Assembly (NCBI GenBank): GCA_922989275.2
Contig: OV277869.1
Coordinates: 23,198,189 to 23,262,188, forward strand
Reading direction: 5' to 3'
Origin: Gari tellinella
Taxonomy: Eukaryota; Mollusca; Bivalvia; Cardiida; Psammobiidae
DNA length: 64,000 nucleotides
Below the pieces are notes generated by a model that saw nothing but the letters and a program-made list of their open reading frames with translations, made no database searches and had not been told where the DNA came from. Numbering within the stretch: the first letter of the stretch is position 1; every line of letters begins with the position of its first letter. Position numbers and translations under genes: made by a program. Shown in pieces: positions 1 through 10,379 of this stretch.

Positions 1-34
1 TTTTCGGTGCCGAATTCGAATAAAGTTGACTTTG

Positions 35-99
35 CAAAAAGTTTGGATCCAGATCAGACGCCGCGTAACGCGGCGTCTGACCAGAATCAAAACTATTTG
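35..99. repeat. Core A hairpin, copy at window start
   Basis: A near-perfect palindrome whose arms read GTTTGGATCCAGATCAGACG and its complement around a GTAAC centre. The left flank (TTCGGTGCCGAA, GTTGACTTTGC) recurs in reverse at 42607-42640. The right flank (TTGCAGACGACAATATGGCGG near 160) recurs near 35695 and 46750. This is one of about 30 copies of a short hairpin family in this window. Confidence 0.85.
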
Positions 100-365
100 A
101 CACTCATAGCAATATTTCTCAAGTCATACTACGTTATGTCTTACTTTGAAGTAATATTGCAGACGACAATATGGCGGTAAAGGGGTAAACACCTCACGAT
201 GAATTTGGCGCTGAAAGGATAAAGCAGACATTGAAGTATCACTGAACGAGTCAACCAATATAAATGCCCGGATATTGCAATGAACACTCCATGGCAACAT
301 TTCTTTAAGATTTCATAGGCAAACAATGGTGTTTGTCCATACAGCAGAGCATTTCATACGAAATA

Positions 366-430
366 GCAAACAGTGTAGACCTTGATGAAACGCCACGTAA
401 CGCAGCGTCTAATCAGCGTAAACAAGTTGC
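366..430. repeat. Core A hairpin, degenerate copy
   Basis: The arms (AAACAGTGTAGACC on the left, a weakened complement on the right) surround an ACGCC..GTAACGC..GCGTCT centre. This belongs to the subtype with AGTGTAGACC in place of AGTTTGGATCC. Confidence 0.6.
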
Positions 431-642
431 TTGCAATCTATGTCCTCTTAAAAATACAATATATGAATATGCTAAAATAGGCCAGTAACGTGCGCATGTG
501 CAGTTTGAATTGATCTCTACCGTTTAGTGCGCATGCGTGGTATTCTAACCCTTTCTAATGCCAAAATATCGCTTGCTTATAATTTGTTGTGTGTTTTATT
601 TCTCAAATTAAGATGGGAGGTATAGATCATGGATATAAGCGT

Positions 643-710
643 CAAACAGACTGGATCATGAACAGATGACGAGTTTCTCGGCGTCTGATCAGGATCCAAC
701 ATATTTGCAA
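643..710. repeat. Core A hairpin, degenerate copy
   Basis: The right arm GGCGTCTGATCAGGATCCAA is intact and the left arm is weakened. Confidence 0.6.
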
Positions 711-799
711 AGGTCATGATGACAGAATGTCTAAGAATGATGAAAACAAGGGATTGTCGACATATGTATGCCTCACGTACACGTCATTGACACTACGCA

Positions 800-1045
800 T
801 AGTAGACAAAACGTTATTATTTCCCGTTTAAACGAATCGAAACGCAAATGCAATCCAATAAAATGTAAGAAATTACATCTTCTTATAAATTTTGACGATT
901 CTTTAGAATCTGGGTTGCAAACACTTTGAAGCCAGATCAGACGCCGGGTAACCCGGCGTCTAATCTGGCTCCAAACTGTTTGCATAGGAAATGGCTGTTT
1001 CTGCACCATTGCGTTTCTTGAGAAAGAATAAAGTCTGCTCCACTG
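800..1045. mobile_element. TA-flanked MITE, CAGTGGAG family, with core A inside
   Basis: Degenerate terminal inverted repeats: left TAGTAGACAAAACGTTATTA, right ending GAAAGAATAAAG..CTCCACTG. The element is 246 bp, the same length as the better copies at 2466-2711 and 40051-40296. A core A hairpin lies at about 920-985. The ends resemble pogo-type CAGT termini with a TA target; no transposase is encoded. Confidence 0.75.
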
Positions 1046-1560
1046 TGTATAATGATTGTGATATTAAAGTGTCACAATACAATTAAAATATTATCTTAAT
1101 ATTGCCCAAAGATGGTGATTGTCTTATATGGTGATATAAAACTATCATTAAATAACATCCGGTCCAACCATTTAGATATACTATCAAACTAAACAAAATG
1201 TCCTTATGTATATGGAAATAAAATATGTTTATCCTACTATCAAACTTATCCATACATTAATATGGTTAGTTTCAAAACTGTTCCAGTGTTTATTTATTTA
1301 TCATCATTATTATTTCTTTTTTACTTTGTTTAAATAAAATGTTTGAGTGACTCGTTTCGAAACTTTCGACATTTTTACCGACCGTCAAGCAGATTTGATC
1401 ATGCTCAGACGTTGAGTTGGTTGAATTCAAACTGTTAGAACTATAAGTTTTAATGCTTACTCAAATTTAGCTTGAATACGTTGTAATTTTAGTCTGTAAA
1501 ATAAAACACGACCAGCGTTAATTTATCTACATTATTCTGTAAAATATATCACCATTGATG
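1046..1560. other. AT-rich stretch, nothing recognised
   Basis: No convincing coding, hairpin or terminal-repeat signal was seen. Confidence 0.5.
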
Positions 1561-1622
1561 CAACTAGTTTTGATCCAGGTGAGGCGTCGAATCACTTGAT
1601 GTCTTATCTGGAGTCAAACTGT
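1561..1622. repeat. Core A hairpin, old copy
   Basis: Weak arms (TTTTGATCCAGGTGAGGCG left, TATCTGGAGTCAAACTGTTG right) in the core A layout. Confidence 0.5.
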
Positions 1623-1723
1623 TGGAAACAAAACTTCGCCCTGTTCGTTCCGAAGATTAAGCGTTAGTACACCTACGCAATTAATGTATACGAAATGCGG
1701 ATAAGCTGTAATACACTGTTTTG

Positions 1724-1792
1724 CGAACCGTTTGGATCTACATGTAGATGCGACGCCGAGTAAGTCTGCGTCTCATATGAATTCAAATGTGT
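1724..1792. repeat. Core A hairpin, old copy
   Basis: The left arm (CCGTTTGGATC..GCGACGCCGAG) is better kept than the right (GCGTCTCATATGAATTCAAA). Confidence 0.5.
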
Positions 1793-2010
1793 TAAATATC
1801 AAAATTATATTGTCCGAAGCATTTTGCAAAATTATTAACGCAGAGAAATTGTTGCAGGCGACATCTTTTGCGGACGACAAATACAGAAACTGCATGCTTG
1901 GAGGTTAAGTGACAGTACATCCACGTAGTTCTGACAAACAAACGTACATGTAGTTAAACCTCTCTATTACACCGACTAAATTGGGCTGGTTAACCGGTGC
2001 AGGTGACTGC

Positions 2011-2080
2011 TAAAAGCAAGGTTAACGTAAACAAAAAGCTCCTTTAGAAGCTTTTTATTTCACGTTAATCTTGCTTTAAG
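2011..2080. repeat. Core B hairpin
   Basis: Arms AAGCAAGGTTAACGTAAA and a near complement ending CTTGCTTTAAG flank AAAAGCTCCTTTAGAAGCTTTT. This is a diverged copy of the core B family. Confidence 0.7.
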
Positions 2081-2106
2081 CTGTCAAATGTCTTCTATGC
2101 AGTCAA

Positions 2107-2356
2107 TTAACTCTTTCCTCCCTAAAACTTTAAATTAAAAATTCCAGTTTCCATTTTAGTCTAGTCCATTTCTGACTTTTAAGGGTTGTTTTGTCAATGT
2201 TTGGCATTATGACAAACAGTGAAGACCCTGATCAGAGGGCTCCTAAAGGAGCCCTCTGATCTGGGTCTTCACTGTTTGCACAGGACAAGTGTACTATTCA
2301 CATGTACACTGTTTGAAAAGTACGCCTATATGCGGGACTAGGGTTCAAAGGGTTAA
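2107..2356. mobile_element. TTAA-flanked MITE (CTCTTTCCTCCC ends) with core A subtype
   Basis: TTAA at both ends; left terminus CTCTTTCCTCCCTAAAAC, right terminus CTAGGGTTCAAAGGG. A clean core A-subtype hairpin (about 2215-2280, arms AAACAGTGAAGACCCTGATC) sits inside. Similar copies lie at 32893-33133 and 41151-41398. TTAA followed by C-rich ends is typical of piggyBac-type non-autonomous elements (inference). Confidence 0.75.
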
Positions 2357-2465
2357 GCTTATTTTTAATGGTCGTAATAGAGAGGTTATACTGTATATAC
2401 AGTAAGAACACTTTAATACGACCACTGAATGGTAGACTAACAGATGACGTGTAGGACATGTAATA

Positions 2466-2711
2466 CAGTGGATAATCTGTTATTCTTTCCCGTTTAAACG
2501 CAAACGTACGCAAACGCAAAACACTAAAACGTAGAAAAGAACAACTTTTGGACAATTCTGATATTTCATGTTTATCTTGGTGGCAAACAGTTTTGAGCCT
2601 GATCAGACGCCGGGTTACCCGGCGTCTGATCTGGCTCCAAACTGTTTGCACTGCAAATAATAGTTTTAGCGTAAACGCGTTTATTGGGAAAGAATAACAC
2701 ATTCTCCACTG
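2466..2711. mobile_element. TA-flanked MITE, CAGTGGAG family, with core A inside
   Basis: Left terminus CAGTGGATAATCTGTTATTC then TTTCCCGTTTAAACGC; right terminus GCGTTTATTGGGAAAGAATAAC..CTCCACTG; TA on both sides. A near-perfect core A hairpin is at 2588-2652. Good copy of a four-member family here. Confidence 0.85.
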
Positions 2712-2712
2712 T

Positions 2713-2783
2713 AGCTTAATGCAAGATGAAAGTAAAGTCGAAAGCGCCCGTAGGAACTTCCTTTTTTATTTTCATCTTGCTTT
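2713..2783. repeat. Core B hairpin
   Basis: AGCTTAATGCAAGATGAAAG pairs with the complement ending TTTCATCTTGCTTTAT. It is inside the split pogo-like MITE. Confidence 0.7.
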
Positions 2784-3008
2784 ATACGTTTTCTGCTTGA
2801 AGTACCAATAACATAATTTGATTTATTGGTCGTAATAGAGAGGTGTTACTGTTCTGTAGAACCTTCGATAGCCGAACATTTCCGGATCGAGAAATATGTT
2901 CGGATAACAGAAGCTCTGCTGCCATAAAAGTACGTTCAGTAGTATATAGGTTGTTTTAAGATGTGTGGGTAGAGTTAAACTCTGGGTCTGTATTAAGCAG
3001 TTACCTGT

Positions 3009-3510
3009 CCTATGAGCGCCAGAGACCATTCTACCTTGTCGCGGTTCAGGGGACTATTTCATAATTTTAAAAACGGTTGTAAGTCAAAACTCTAAAATAC
3101 ATTCAACTTCTAATCCTGTCTTGTGACATCTCTTTGGAATCGATTCAATACAATTCAAAAGAGATGTCACAAGACAGGATTGGATGGATAAATAAATAAT
3201 AATTGAGACTTTTATCATTTGATTTACGACAACTTTTGTCGTAAGAACTCTATGAAACAGACCCCTGGGGCTTAATTGTCATAGGGGATATTTCTGTTTA
3301 TTTGACCGAGATTATCCCCTCTGCAAAGAACTAGAAGGAAGACATATTGGTGTTTTGAACCCATACGTTTCTTCGCATCGAAAGTGATTAGCCGAAATCA
3401 GCTTTCTGAAATCATCATCATCTCATCTCACTACCCTTCATCATTCATCGGCGCTATATGACATATTCTATGCCGCAGTGCCGTAAAACCCAAATTACTT
3501 ATCCATCCGC
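3009..3510 (+). mobile_element. SINE-like repeat (CAGAGACC..GTGCCGTAAAACCC family), interrupted
   Basis: Starts with CCAGAGACCATTCTACCTTG and ends with CGCAGTGCCGTAAAACCC. The same 5'-to-3' order occurs at 12418-12751 (+) and reversed at 34513-34781. A palindromic insertion (3053-3260) splits this copy. Confidence 0.75.
3053..3260. mobile_element. Palindromic insertion inside the SINE-like repeat
   Basis: The outer ends CTATTTCATAATTTT / AACTCTATGAAACAG are loosely inverted. The centre is a strong hairpin with arms AATCCTGTCTTGTGACATCT (about 3111-3130) and its complement (3156-3175). Comparison with the uninterrupted copies shows it as an insertion between CAGGGG and CCCCTGGGG. Confidence 0.65.
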
Positions 3511-3529
3511 CTGTCCAATAAGCTCAGGG

Positions 3530-3640
3530 TCCAAGGTTATAAATCCGAGCTCGTTAGCAGGCGTCTCATTGGTCAGATTTGAACAAAAGCTCTAATCAGA
3601 CCAATCAAATGCTTGAGACCGAACTCAACTCTCTCTAACT
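3530..3640. repeat. Partial palindrome, relative of the element at 15968-16123
   Basis: CATTGGTCAGATTTGAAC and AATCAGACCAATCAAATG form an inverted pair around AAAAGCTCT, as in the complete palindrome at 16 kb. Confidence 0.6.
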
Positions 3641-3734
3641 TTGGGGCCTGTATAATTCTCCATTGAAGGATTGGTTAGCTAACCTATACGAATAGCAATA
3701 CCACGTTTATCTAGCGCTGACATGATTGAGAAGT

Positions 3735-3839
3735 ATAGGTTAGACCATGGTTGCGCGCGAATAAACGATATAGTTCGAGGGGGCGTAGCCCCCCGGAGAA
3801 CTATGTCGTTTATTCGCGCGAAACCATGGTCTAACCTAT
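3735..3839. repeat. Near-perfect 105-bp palindrome
   Basis: Arms start ATAGGTTAGACCATGGTT, continue through GCGCGAATAAACGATATAGTTC, and mirror around GGGGGCGTAGCCCCC. It is predicted to extrude or fold as one long hairpin; no terminal duplication could be defined. Confidence 0.8.
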
Positions 3840-5255
3840 TTAGCACTAGCTTGGGCTCGAGGAAAACCAGAAGACCCTTCGTTTCTGCTTTTTGTTTTAG
3901 TCGAAAAAGTCATTTTAAATGTAATATTTTACTTAAATTGAAAGGTTATTTCAATGTGTAGTTTGAGACATTAAGCATGCTTTAACACCAACATAAATAA
4001 CGCTTATTGAAGCTCTGTAAGCACAATTCATTATTAATTGCCTTTAAAGTTTATAAATAATAAGTTTTATATAATATGACGTCATCAAGCGTGTGCAGTT
4101 CTCTTCTGATCTCAGCTGTTTAGTAAAGACAATCTAGACATGCATATCCCGGTTTTTACATCTACAGCTGAAACAATGCATACATCTAGGTCCAGAGGGA
4201 TGGGGTAGATCTAGATCCATTATTGATACTGTGGAATTACCGTATTGCTTTAGTTTAAATCCTTGATCTGGTGTTTATTCCGATTATTTATCGTTAAGCC
4301 TACAGTGCAGGCAAAAGGTTTTCGCGATGGCTCGCCCGGGGGATTGCTAGGGTTGTGACGTCAAATTGCCTTGAGATGACGGAGGCATGGAATAAGTGGA
4401 CAGTGTGTTAGTTATTTCATGGGTTTGTTCAATTAAACGATATAGTCACAGGTTTTTGAGGCATCTGATTGGCCGAGAGCTCCAAGCCAGGTTCTAAAAT
4501 GGTAAATTTGTCCAGTTTACTCCCGCTTATCTGGAGCCCTATGTATAACTAAAGCATACATTTATGAAATTCGACATGATACCAAGAGGAAAAGAAAAAG
4601 AAAGTGAATATGGAGTTTTTGTAGGAAAGATACAGCAAAAGAAAAATCTAAAATAGGTAGAAAAACAGAGCTGAGCGAAAAGCAGCAAATTGTGAATAAG
4701 ATGTTTGGAATAGAGAGACAGAGAGAATAACCAAAAAGAGAAATTTAAGTAATAAGTAGTCTGCATGATGATTCAATCAGGCCTGTCTTGAACCATCACT
4801 CCCAAACATACAAACACCTACGTCTTTAAAAGTTATAGCTGCTCTTTTATCGGAATTACCTATTTTAATATCTGTCCTACACCAAGCAGTCACTAATATT
4901 TAGGTAGACCCTGTCATTTGAAGGTGATCGCTGAAAAAACTCAATGTTGAACATTTTACAAGGTAAATAATTCAATAATTTACAAGATTTTGGCGAACCT
5001 GAGTATTCTCCCTGAAATCAGTGGTATTCATCCAGTCATGATGGGATATGCTGTACATTTTATGCTTAAAACACCTAAATGTTGCAGCCATTCAACATCA
5101 AAAAGAATTAAATGCAGATTACTATATAAGTACTTATAAATTATTTGAAAATCGCTTATAAAATAATTGAACAGCGCCAAAAATAAGAATGTTTTTGTTC
5201 AAACGACAAATGGTCACTGTCCATTAGGTAGATCGCTAGTTGGCATACCACATCT
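3840..5255. other. No gene recognised
   Basis: AT-rich sequence. The reverse-strand open frame at 4539-4766 is low-complexity and hydrophobic and was not accepted as a gene. Confidence 0.5.
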
Positions 5256-5261
5256 CGATTT

Positions 5262-5540
5262 CCGGAAGTGCTGATGATTTTTACATGATATTTTCGGCAC
5301 GTGCTTATACTAAAAAGTTACATAAAGAACTGTTTGATAAGTTTCAGTGTATTCCTTGATAGCCCAGTCGGTTGAGTGATTGACTAGCAATCTTAAGGTT
5401 CTATGCTCGAGTCCCAGTCGATTCAAAACTTTTTTAAAACTCCGATTTTATTGACTTTGTCAGTCCATTACACAGATAAAGGGCAGGTTATGTTTAGACT
5501 TCATTGATTGGAATCATTGTCCACTATATAGCTTGTTAAC
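5262..5540 (+). mobile_element. tRNA-derived SINE
   Basis: A box-like TAGCCCAGTCGGTT (5360-5373) and a B box-like GCTCGAGTCC (about 5405-5414) form a tRNA-like head. It is followed by a tail (TTTTATTGACTTTGTCAG.., GGTTATGTTTAGACTTC) that recurs at 24900-25040. The 5' part (CGTGCTTATACTA) recurs at 17606-17690. Confidence 0.65.
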
Positions 5541-5599
5541 TAACGTATTGGTTAATGACTGACGCACAACATTGTGTGGTTTTACACAGATGGCTGGTT

Positions 5600-5665
5600 C
5601 ACACATGACAAAAGTAATGCCAAACAATAAAGATCCTAAAGGAGCTTTAATAAATTGCTTTTGTC
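5600..5665. repeat. Hairpin with GACAAAAGTAAT arms
   Basis: ACATGACAAAAGTAAT (left) pairs with ATTGCTTTTGTCATGT (right) around AAAGATCCTAAAGGAGCTTT. Confidence 0.55.
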
Positions 5666-5669
5666 ATGT

Positions 5670-6600
5670 ATTAAGCGGTCCCTGTTTTTAAAGATCTACA
5701 GGCTACCATATTTAATGGCCCCTTGTTACAGGTTTTGTCTTATGGTATAATTTCGAGCTGAAGGCATTTTAAAGTAGAAACCAAGGGAGGTAAACCTGTT
5801 TGTGTTAATGTTTTGTCTGATTGAGTTTCGGGAAATAATGTAAAAAAAGTAAAGTGCTCGATATCAAAATGCGAGATTTTCAATACAAATATATAATGCG
5901 AATTATACCAAACAACCAATTTTTGTATAAATTCGAGCTTGTCAGTCATGAACATTGAATCCAACAAACACCTATTCTGGGAGTGTAAATATGCCAGAGT
6001 ACTGTGGACATATCTAGAAACATATCAAAACGAAAAACAAGTAAATTTAAATTGTAACTATTTGTTTATATAAAATATGCTAGGATATACGGAGTAGAGT
6101 AGTTTTTCAACTTTGTTAATACCATACTGATTTATTCAAAATATTTCATTTACAAAAATAAATATGCAAATACAATTTCCTTATTTGTTAATTCTATAAA
6201 TTATATGAAACAGGTTGAAAACATAGAACGAATGTAGCAACGACAAGAGTAGCGTTCAACAGCATAACGGCATAAGTGGGACAAATTACTGGTGAACCTA
6301 TAGCATGTATAAATCGTTTTGAAAAACATGGAGTAAAACAGTCTTTTTCTTCAAACAAGTTTTTTCTACTCTCTTCAGCTACTTTTCTTTTCTCATTGTA
6401 AATATATATAATACATGACAAAAGAACATTGACTACTGAGGAGCCGACAGGCGAAACTAGTTTAGTAGAGGAGCGTAATGTTTTTATTAAATATTTTTTA
6501 AACAAAGGCATAATCTTTCTCTTTTTTAATTCGATATATATATGATTTAAAAAAAAATAGATGATGTATTAGGCTTTAAAAACACAATTTTATTTCTTTA
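5670..6600. other. No gene recognised
   Basis: The reverse-strand open frame at 6194-6511 (105 residues) has no family signature visible by eye. It lies just downstream, on the same strand, of the ribozyme-like motif and could be a decayed element, but this is unsupported. Confidence 0.4.
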
Positions 6601-6650
6601 AACAATGCGCGACGCGTTTCACCATATCATCAGGCGCAATAATATTGTTC
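6601..6650 (-). ncRNA. Type I hammerhead-ribozyme-like motif
   Basis: On the - strand the sequence has CTGATGA (6633-6627), a 6-nt spacer, GAAA (6620-6617), a minimal helix III (AC-GC-GT) and the cleavage triplet GTC (6613-6611). Helix I is formed by GCGC on both sides, then AACAAT / ATTGTT across an internal loop. Very short helix III is typical of hammerheads in Penelope-like elements and retrozymes. Helix II (TATGGT) is weak, so activity is doubtful. Confidence 0.5.
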
Positions 6651-6659
6651 TATGACGTC

Positions 6660-7385
6660 ATGACGTTGTTGTCATGATATCGACGTCGTCACTTCCTGTT
6701 GACGTACATCTAAGGTAAATAACTGCGTTTTATTAAAGGGAGATAATTATTGAGAATTAAGAACAGGTTTAAATTTAGCAATGAAATATTCTTCTTTTGC
6801 TAGCCTAGCTGAAACACTATTTGTCTTTAATTAAAAAAAAAGGAAATATATCAATTATTCATTGCTGTACATAAATAGACAGAATGTATACTTGTTCAGA
6901 AACTTATATGTACTATAAGATAGTAATATTTCATTACGTGTCTTGTATTTGTCTGTATATGTATAATGAGAAATAAAACATTACATAAAAAAAGAAAAAT
7001 ATTAAAGTCTGCTGTAGATTTTACCAACTTTTTGTGTGTAATAGAATTAAGTAATATCTATCTAATAAATCTAAAACTAGTATATGTCAAACATCTAGAT
7101 TTCTTATAATTTGCAATTTAGTTACTTTTTCAGATTTTGACTTTTTTAAAACATTGACATTTCCAGTAAATATTTCATGAAACATTTTTGTTTGGACAAT
7201 ATCTCATATTGTCTGTACAATTTACTTGAATGTTTAGAAATTGTTGAGTCATATTATTTTATATAAAATATAATCCTATTTATCAAAAATGGAACTTTTC
7301 TCCAAAAAGGTCCTGTCAGAAAAACCGATGCCGTAATTTTATTTTATTTAAAAAAAAATCACTCTCCATATGTTATTTTTTAGTT
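6660..7385. other. AT-rich stretch, nothing recognised
   Basis: No reverse transcriptase or GIY-YIG signature could be read next to the ribozyme-like motif. Confidence 0.45.
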
Positions 7386-7389
7386 TAAT

Positions 7390-7605
7390 CAAGGTTTCAA
7401 TGAGGTATAAAAGCAGACCCGCGAACCACCTTAAGCAACAGATAAGTATTCAATAGATGGAAAGCTCTAAGTTTAAGAAACATTTCTAAGCGTTGATTAT
7501 TAAACATATTGCATGTAAAAAAACAGTGTTCAGCATCATCTTCTAATTCAATATCATTACAAGAACATTAAGGGTTTGATCGGTACAAGACCATTGTTTG
7601 AATAA
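7390..7605 (-). mobile_element. LINE C-terminal fragment (Cys/His motif)
   Basis: Read on the - strand, a frame gives RSNP-x-CSCNDIE..DAEHCFFTC followed by NMFNNQR. This is the C-x-C..H..C motif found after the RT domain of jockey/CR1-like retrotransposons (NP.C.C...E...H....C...R). It is in the same orientation as the EN-RT remnants at 11886-14190 and may be the far end of the same copy. Stops and the missing thumb show it is dead. Confidence 0.55.
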
Positions 7606-8394
7606 ATGCATATCGTCACCTGAGCGCAACACGGTCTCAAGTCACATTTTATCAGAAATGGACTTTTCATCATTTTCTTTTGGTGCAAAACGGTCTTAAG
7701 TAGACTTAAGGCTGAGTTGCACCCAAAAAAAGTTATTAAAAAGGGAAGTAACTCAAATTGCATTTGTCTTATGACATTATGAGTTGTCTTTATGACATCA
7801 TATGATGACATCATAATTATGAAGCCTAATTACTGCCAAGTTTTCTGATGCCATGAAGACCTAGAATAGGGTAGGTATAAAGGTTTTTCATGCATAAATT
7901 TTGATTTAAGTCTGATGCAGAAAAATTAACAGACTTTATGGAATAATTGATTGGATTTATATCTATCGTCCTGATACTGAACAATATACTTACAGTGTAT
8001 AAAGCTGTATGGTTTGCTAGGTTTTAAAAATACAAAACAAAGTAATATTTGACTAGAATAGAGCTAATTGTTACTTTGAACTGAGTGGCAAACTAGTCTC
8101 AGTTTTGGATGGTATGTAAAACTGTACATTTAGCTTGGACATCTTACATTTTTTTTTTAGTAAATAAGCATTCACTGTCATTCATCAGTGTAAATCGGGT
8201 ATAGAATATATGATGATAAAACGTGTATGTTTGACTGCATCATTATTCTTTAGTACATGTGTTCGCAATTTAGCGAAACATTTTGTAAGCCTTTGGGCCA
8301 CATAGTGATTCAATTTATTTTGAATATCTCTGTGTAGCATTACACTTTTAAAATTTAGTTCAACATATCTACAATTATGTTTTGGCTTTCCAGA

Positions 8395-8880
8395 TTGACC
8401 ATGTTGAGGGTGATCCCAAATACAAAAGTAGCGGGCGACAGTGTATGGTCATATCACTTATGGCAATGATCAAGTCAAAACAAATCAACCCAGAGCTCTG
8501 GACCAAAGAAACGTTCGATTCCATTCTTGAAAATGGTTATAAACTGTTCCAGGATATTGCAAGAAATTTAGACTATCTAACATTGGAGGACCTACCTAAA
8601 AAGGTGCAATATTCGAGTGTGCGATATTCCACATGCATAAGTGTTTCACTTGATAGAGATCGCTCAGAGCCTGAGGACCTTTCTACAACATTGGGGATGC
8701 CATTGAAAAATGTGTATAGACAACTCTAAATGCATAATAACGATTGGGGACAGAACCCCAGCATATTCCACAAGCATCTTCAAGATACAAGAAACCTTTA
8801 TCTTCGCTGACAGTCACAGCCAAGACCCCAGTGGACTTCCAGTTTCTTAGTAGAAGCACGTGTTTTGAATTAGCATTGAA
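8395..8880 (+). pseudogene. Broken cysteine-peptidase-like domain (C76 / tegument-peptidase-like fold)
   Basis: After an acceptor-like CTTTCCAG, the frame reads EGDPKY..SGRQCMVISLMAM, then WTKETFDSILENGYKLFQ. About 100 residues later, in another frame, it reads ETFIFADSHSQDPSGLP. The GxQC motif near the start and the F-x-DSHS-x-x-x-x-G motif near the end fit the Cys and Asp/His parts of MEROPS C76-like deubiquitinating peptidases, known from herpesvirus tegument proteins and multicopy animal genes. The middle carries an in-frame stop (about 8727) and at least one frameshift, so the domain is inactive. Assignment is by motif only; an OTU-like or other papain-fold protease is an alternative. 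It sits centrally inside the 4.27-kb inverted-terminus unit. Confidence 0.5.
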
Positions 8881-8884
8881 CTTA

Positions 8885-9644
8885 AATGCCTTTTATCTTA
8901 TTCTACTTTTCAGTCATCAGTGTGGTGCTGATTGATCCATCTTTTTTCAAGAAAACTGAAATTCAATACATGTTTGCACACATACTTAAACTTCAATAGA
9001 CATTTTGATATCTATATATTATCAAATGAGACAAAATATTGAATTATTTACAAAATATTTTTATATTAAACGTGCGGAAGTACGGGATGGAAAATCCTGC
9101 ATTTTTTTCTATTTACATAATAATGGAGAAAAGATGGTTTATGTACAATAAAATGTAAGAGATTATCAGATACTTGCTTTATCAAAAAGTTTGTTTGATA
9201 TGCCTGAAAGATAAAGCCATTGGGTTTACATCAGGGACATTCAAAAACATTTGTTATTAAATGTCCATGATTATATGTTTTTTTCACTAGCCATGGCAGT
9301 TTCAGTTCACCGATGGTGGATTAAAACTGTCATGATGAGTGTAAGAATTATTATTGGATATGCGATCAGAACCTTTAACTAATATTTGGAAAATGCTATC
9401 CTGATGAATTTCTTTCATGAAGTGTAGCTTGTTAATTTACAACTGTAATAAGAATCAAATTGAAATTATTTAGTGTAATATTGATTGTGGTTTATGCTTA
9501 TTTTCTGTTTCTGATGTTTTATTGTCAAAACCTTTTCAGTTGAGACTTATTAATATTCTCGAACTACTAGAAGTCCGTTCTGCTCTGCTGAATGAAGAAA
9601 AACAAAATTGACTATAGATTACAGAATACGACTTGTAATGAGTC
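8885..9644. other. Interior of the inverted-terminus unit, nothing recognised
   Basis: AT-rich, with no open frame of interest. Confidence 0.45.
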
Positions 9645-9907
9645 TTAACCCATTACGGCATTACCCCATAAATACGCCTTTTTACGCCTATAATTTATTC
9701 CTCGACTGCAGTAAACTGTTCCCTTTTATATAATCATAAATATGTATCATAAGAAATATTTTTTATATCCTTGCAGATACTAATAGCTTCAAGCAGGTTG
9801 AAAGTGAAGCAGAATACGCCTTAAAGCGCATTCTGCATTACTTTCAACCTGCTTTAAGTAGTCACTTGTCTTCAAAGCTAGAAATAGGCCATGGGGTAAT
9901 GGGATAA
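9645..9907. mobile_element. TTAA-flanked MITE (CCCATTACGGC ends) with core B
   Basis: The left end is TTAACCCATTACGGCATTACCCC and the right end GGGGTAATGGGATAA (TTAA decayed to ATAA). A core B hairpin lies at 9790-9858. Relatives: 45584-45847, 49104-49349 and 55285-55534. Confidence 0.8.
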
Positions 9908-10208
9908 CTGAATTTGATAATACCTATTATTATATGCCTTTGCATGATATCGAGCGTTTCCGCGTGTATTTGCACAGTAAAATACAAGAGTCTGTATCAG
10001 CCACCTTGTATCAGCCACTTTGTATTTTACTCTGACCTCGCTTTCGATTTAACGTGACGTCATTTACGTAGGTGTACAAGTGGCGCGTTATTCATTGTGG
10101 CAAACAAAAAAATCTTGTTCTGCTTCAAATAACTAATAAATTTTGGCTATAAAATGATTTAAACAACTATTTAATTGTTTCCGGTGTGTATTCAAGGCAT
10201 ATAATAAA
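9908..10208. other. Short IR-containing stretch, no gene
   Basis: GTATCAGCCACCTTGTATCAGCCACTTTGTATTTTAC is a local direct repeat; nothing else was recognised. Confidence 0.4.
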
Positions 10209-10379
10209 CACATCACCAGTTGGCAGTGTGCTACAGAGTGTTGCATTTAGCTCTCGACGTTTTTGGCGGAAACAACCGATCAGACTCGCGCCAAGGCGCT
10301 CGTCAGATCGACTATTTCCGCCAAAAGCGTCTCGAGCTAAATACATCACTCTGTATCGCACTGTCAACTGGTTATGTGT
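10209..10379. repeat. 170-bp palindrome
   Basis: Arms ACATCACCAGTTGGCAGTGT.. and ..GCACTGTCAACTGGTTATGT enclose GAGCTAAATGCAACACTCTG-type second arms and TTTTGGCGGAAA, meeting at GCGCCAAGGCGCT. Both strands show similar short open frames because of the symmetry; none is taken as a gene. Confidence 0.75.

Larger units (their letters stand above)
1949..2393. mobile_element. Pogo-like MITE (AACCTCTCTATTAC ends) with a nested TTAA MITE
   Basis: The left end carries AGTTAAACCTCTCTATTAC and the right end is GTCGTAATAGAGAGGTTATACTG followed by TA. Inside are a core B hairpin (2011-2080) and a complete TTAA-flanked element (2107-2356). Removing the latter leaves about 195 bp, close to the 202-bp relative at 45945-46146. 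Confidence 0.7.
2400..2851. mobile_element. Second pogo-like MITE, split by the CAGTGGAG MITE
   Basis: The left end TACAGTAAGAACACTTTAATACGACCA and the right end TGGTCGTAATAGAGAGGTGTTACTG are inverted. The 246-bp element 2466-2711 lies between them, followed at once by a core B hairpin (2713-2783). The original element would be about 206 bp. Confidence 0.7.

Noticed and set aside
4539..4766. Hydrophobic 75-codon reverse-strand frame
   Set aside because: It arises from purine-rich low-complexity DNA (AAGAGGAAAAGAAAAAG) and has no neighbour or splice support.
6194..6511. 105-codon reverse-strand frame as a Penelope-like protein piece
   Set aside because: It is near the ribozyme-like motif, but no GIY-YIG or RT motif can be read.
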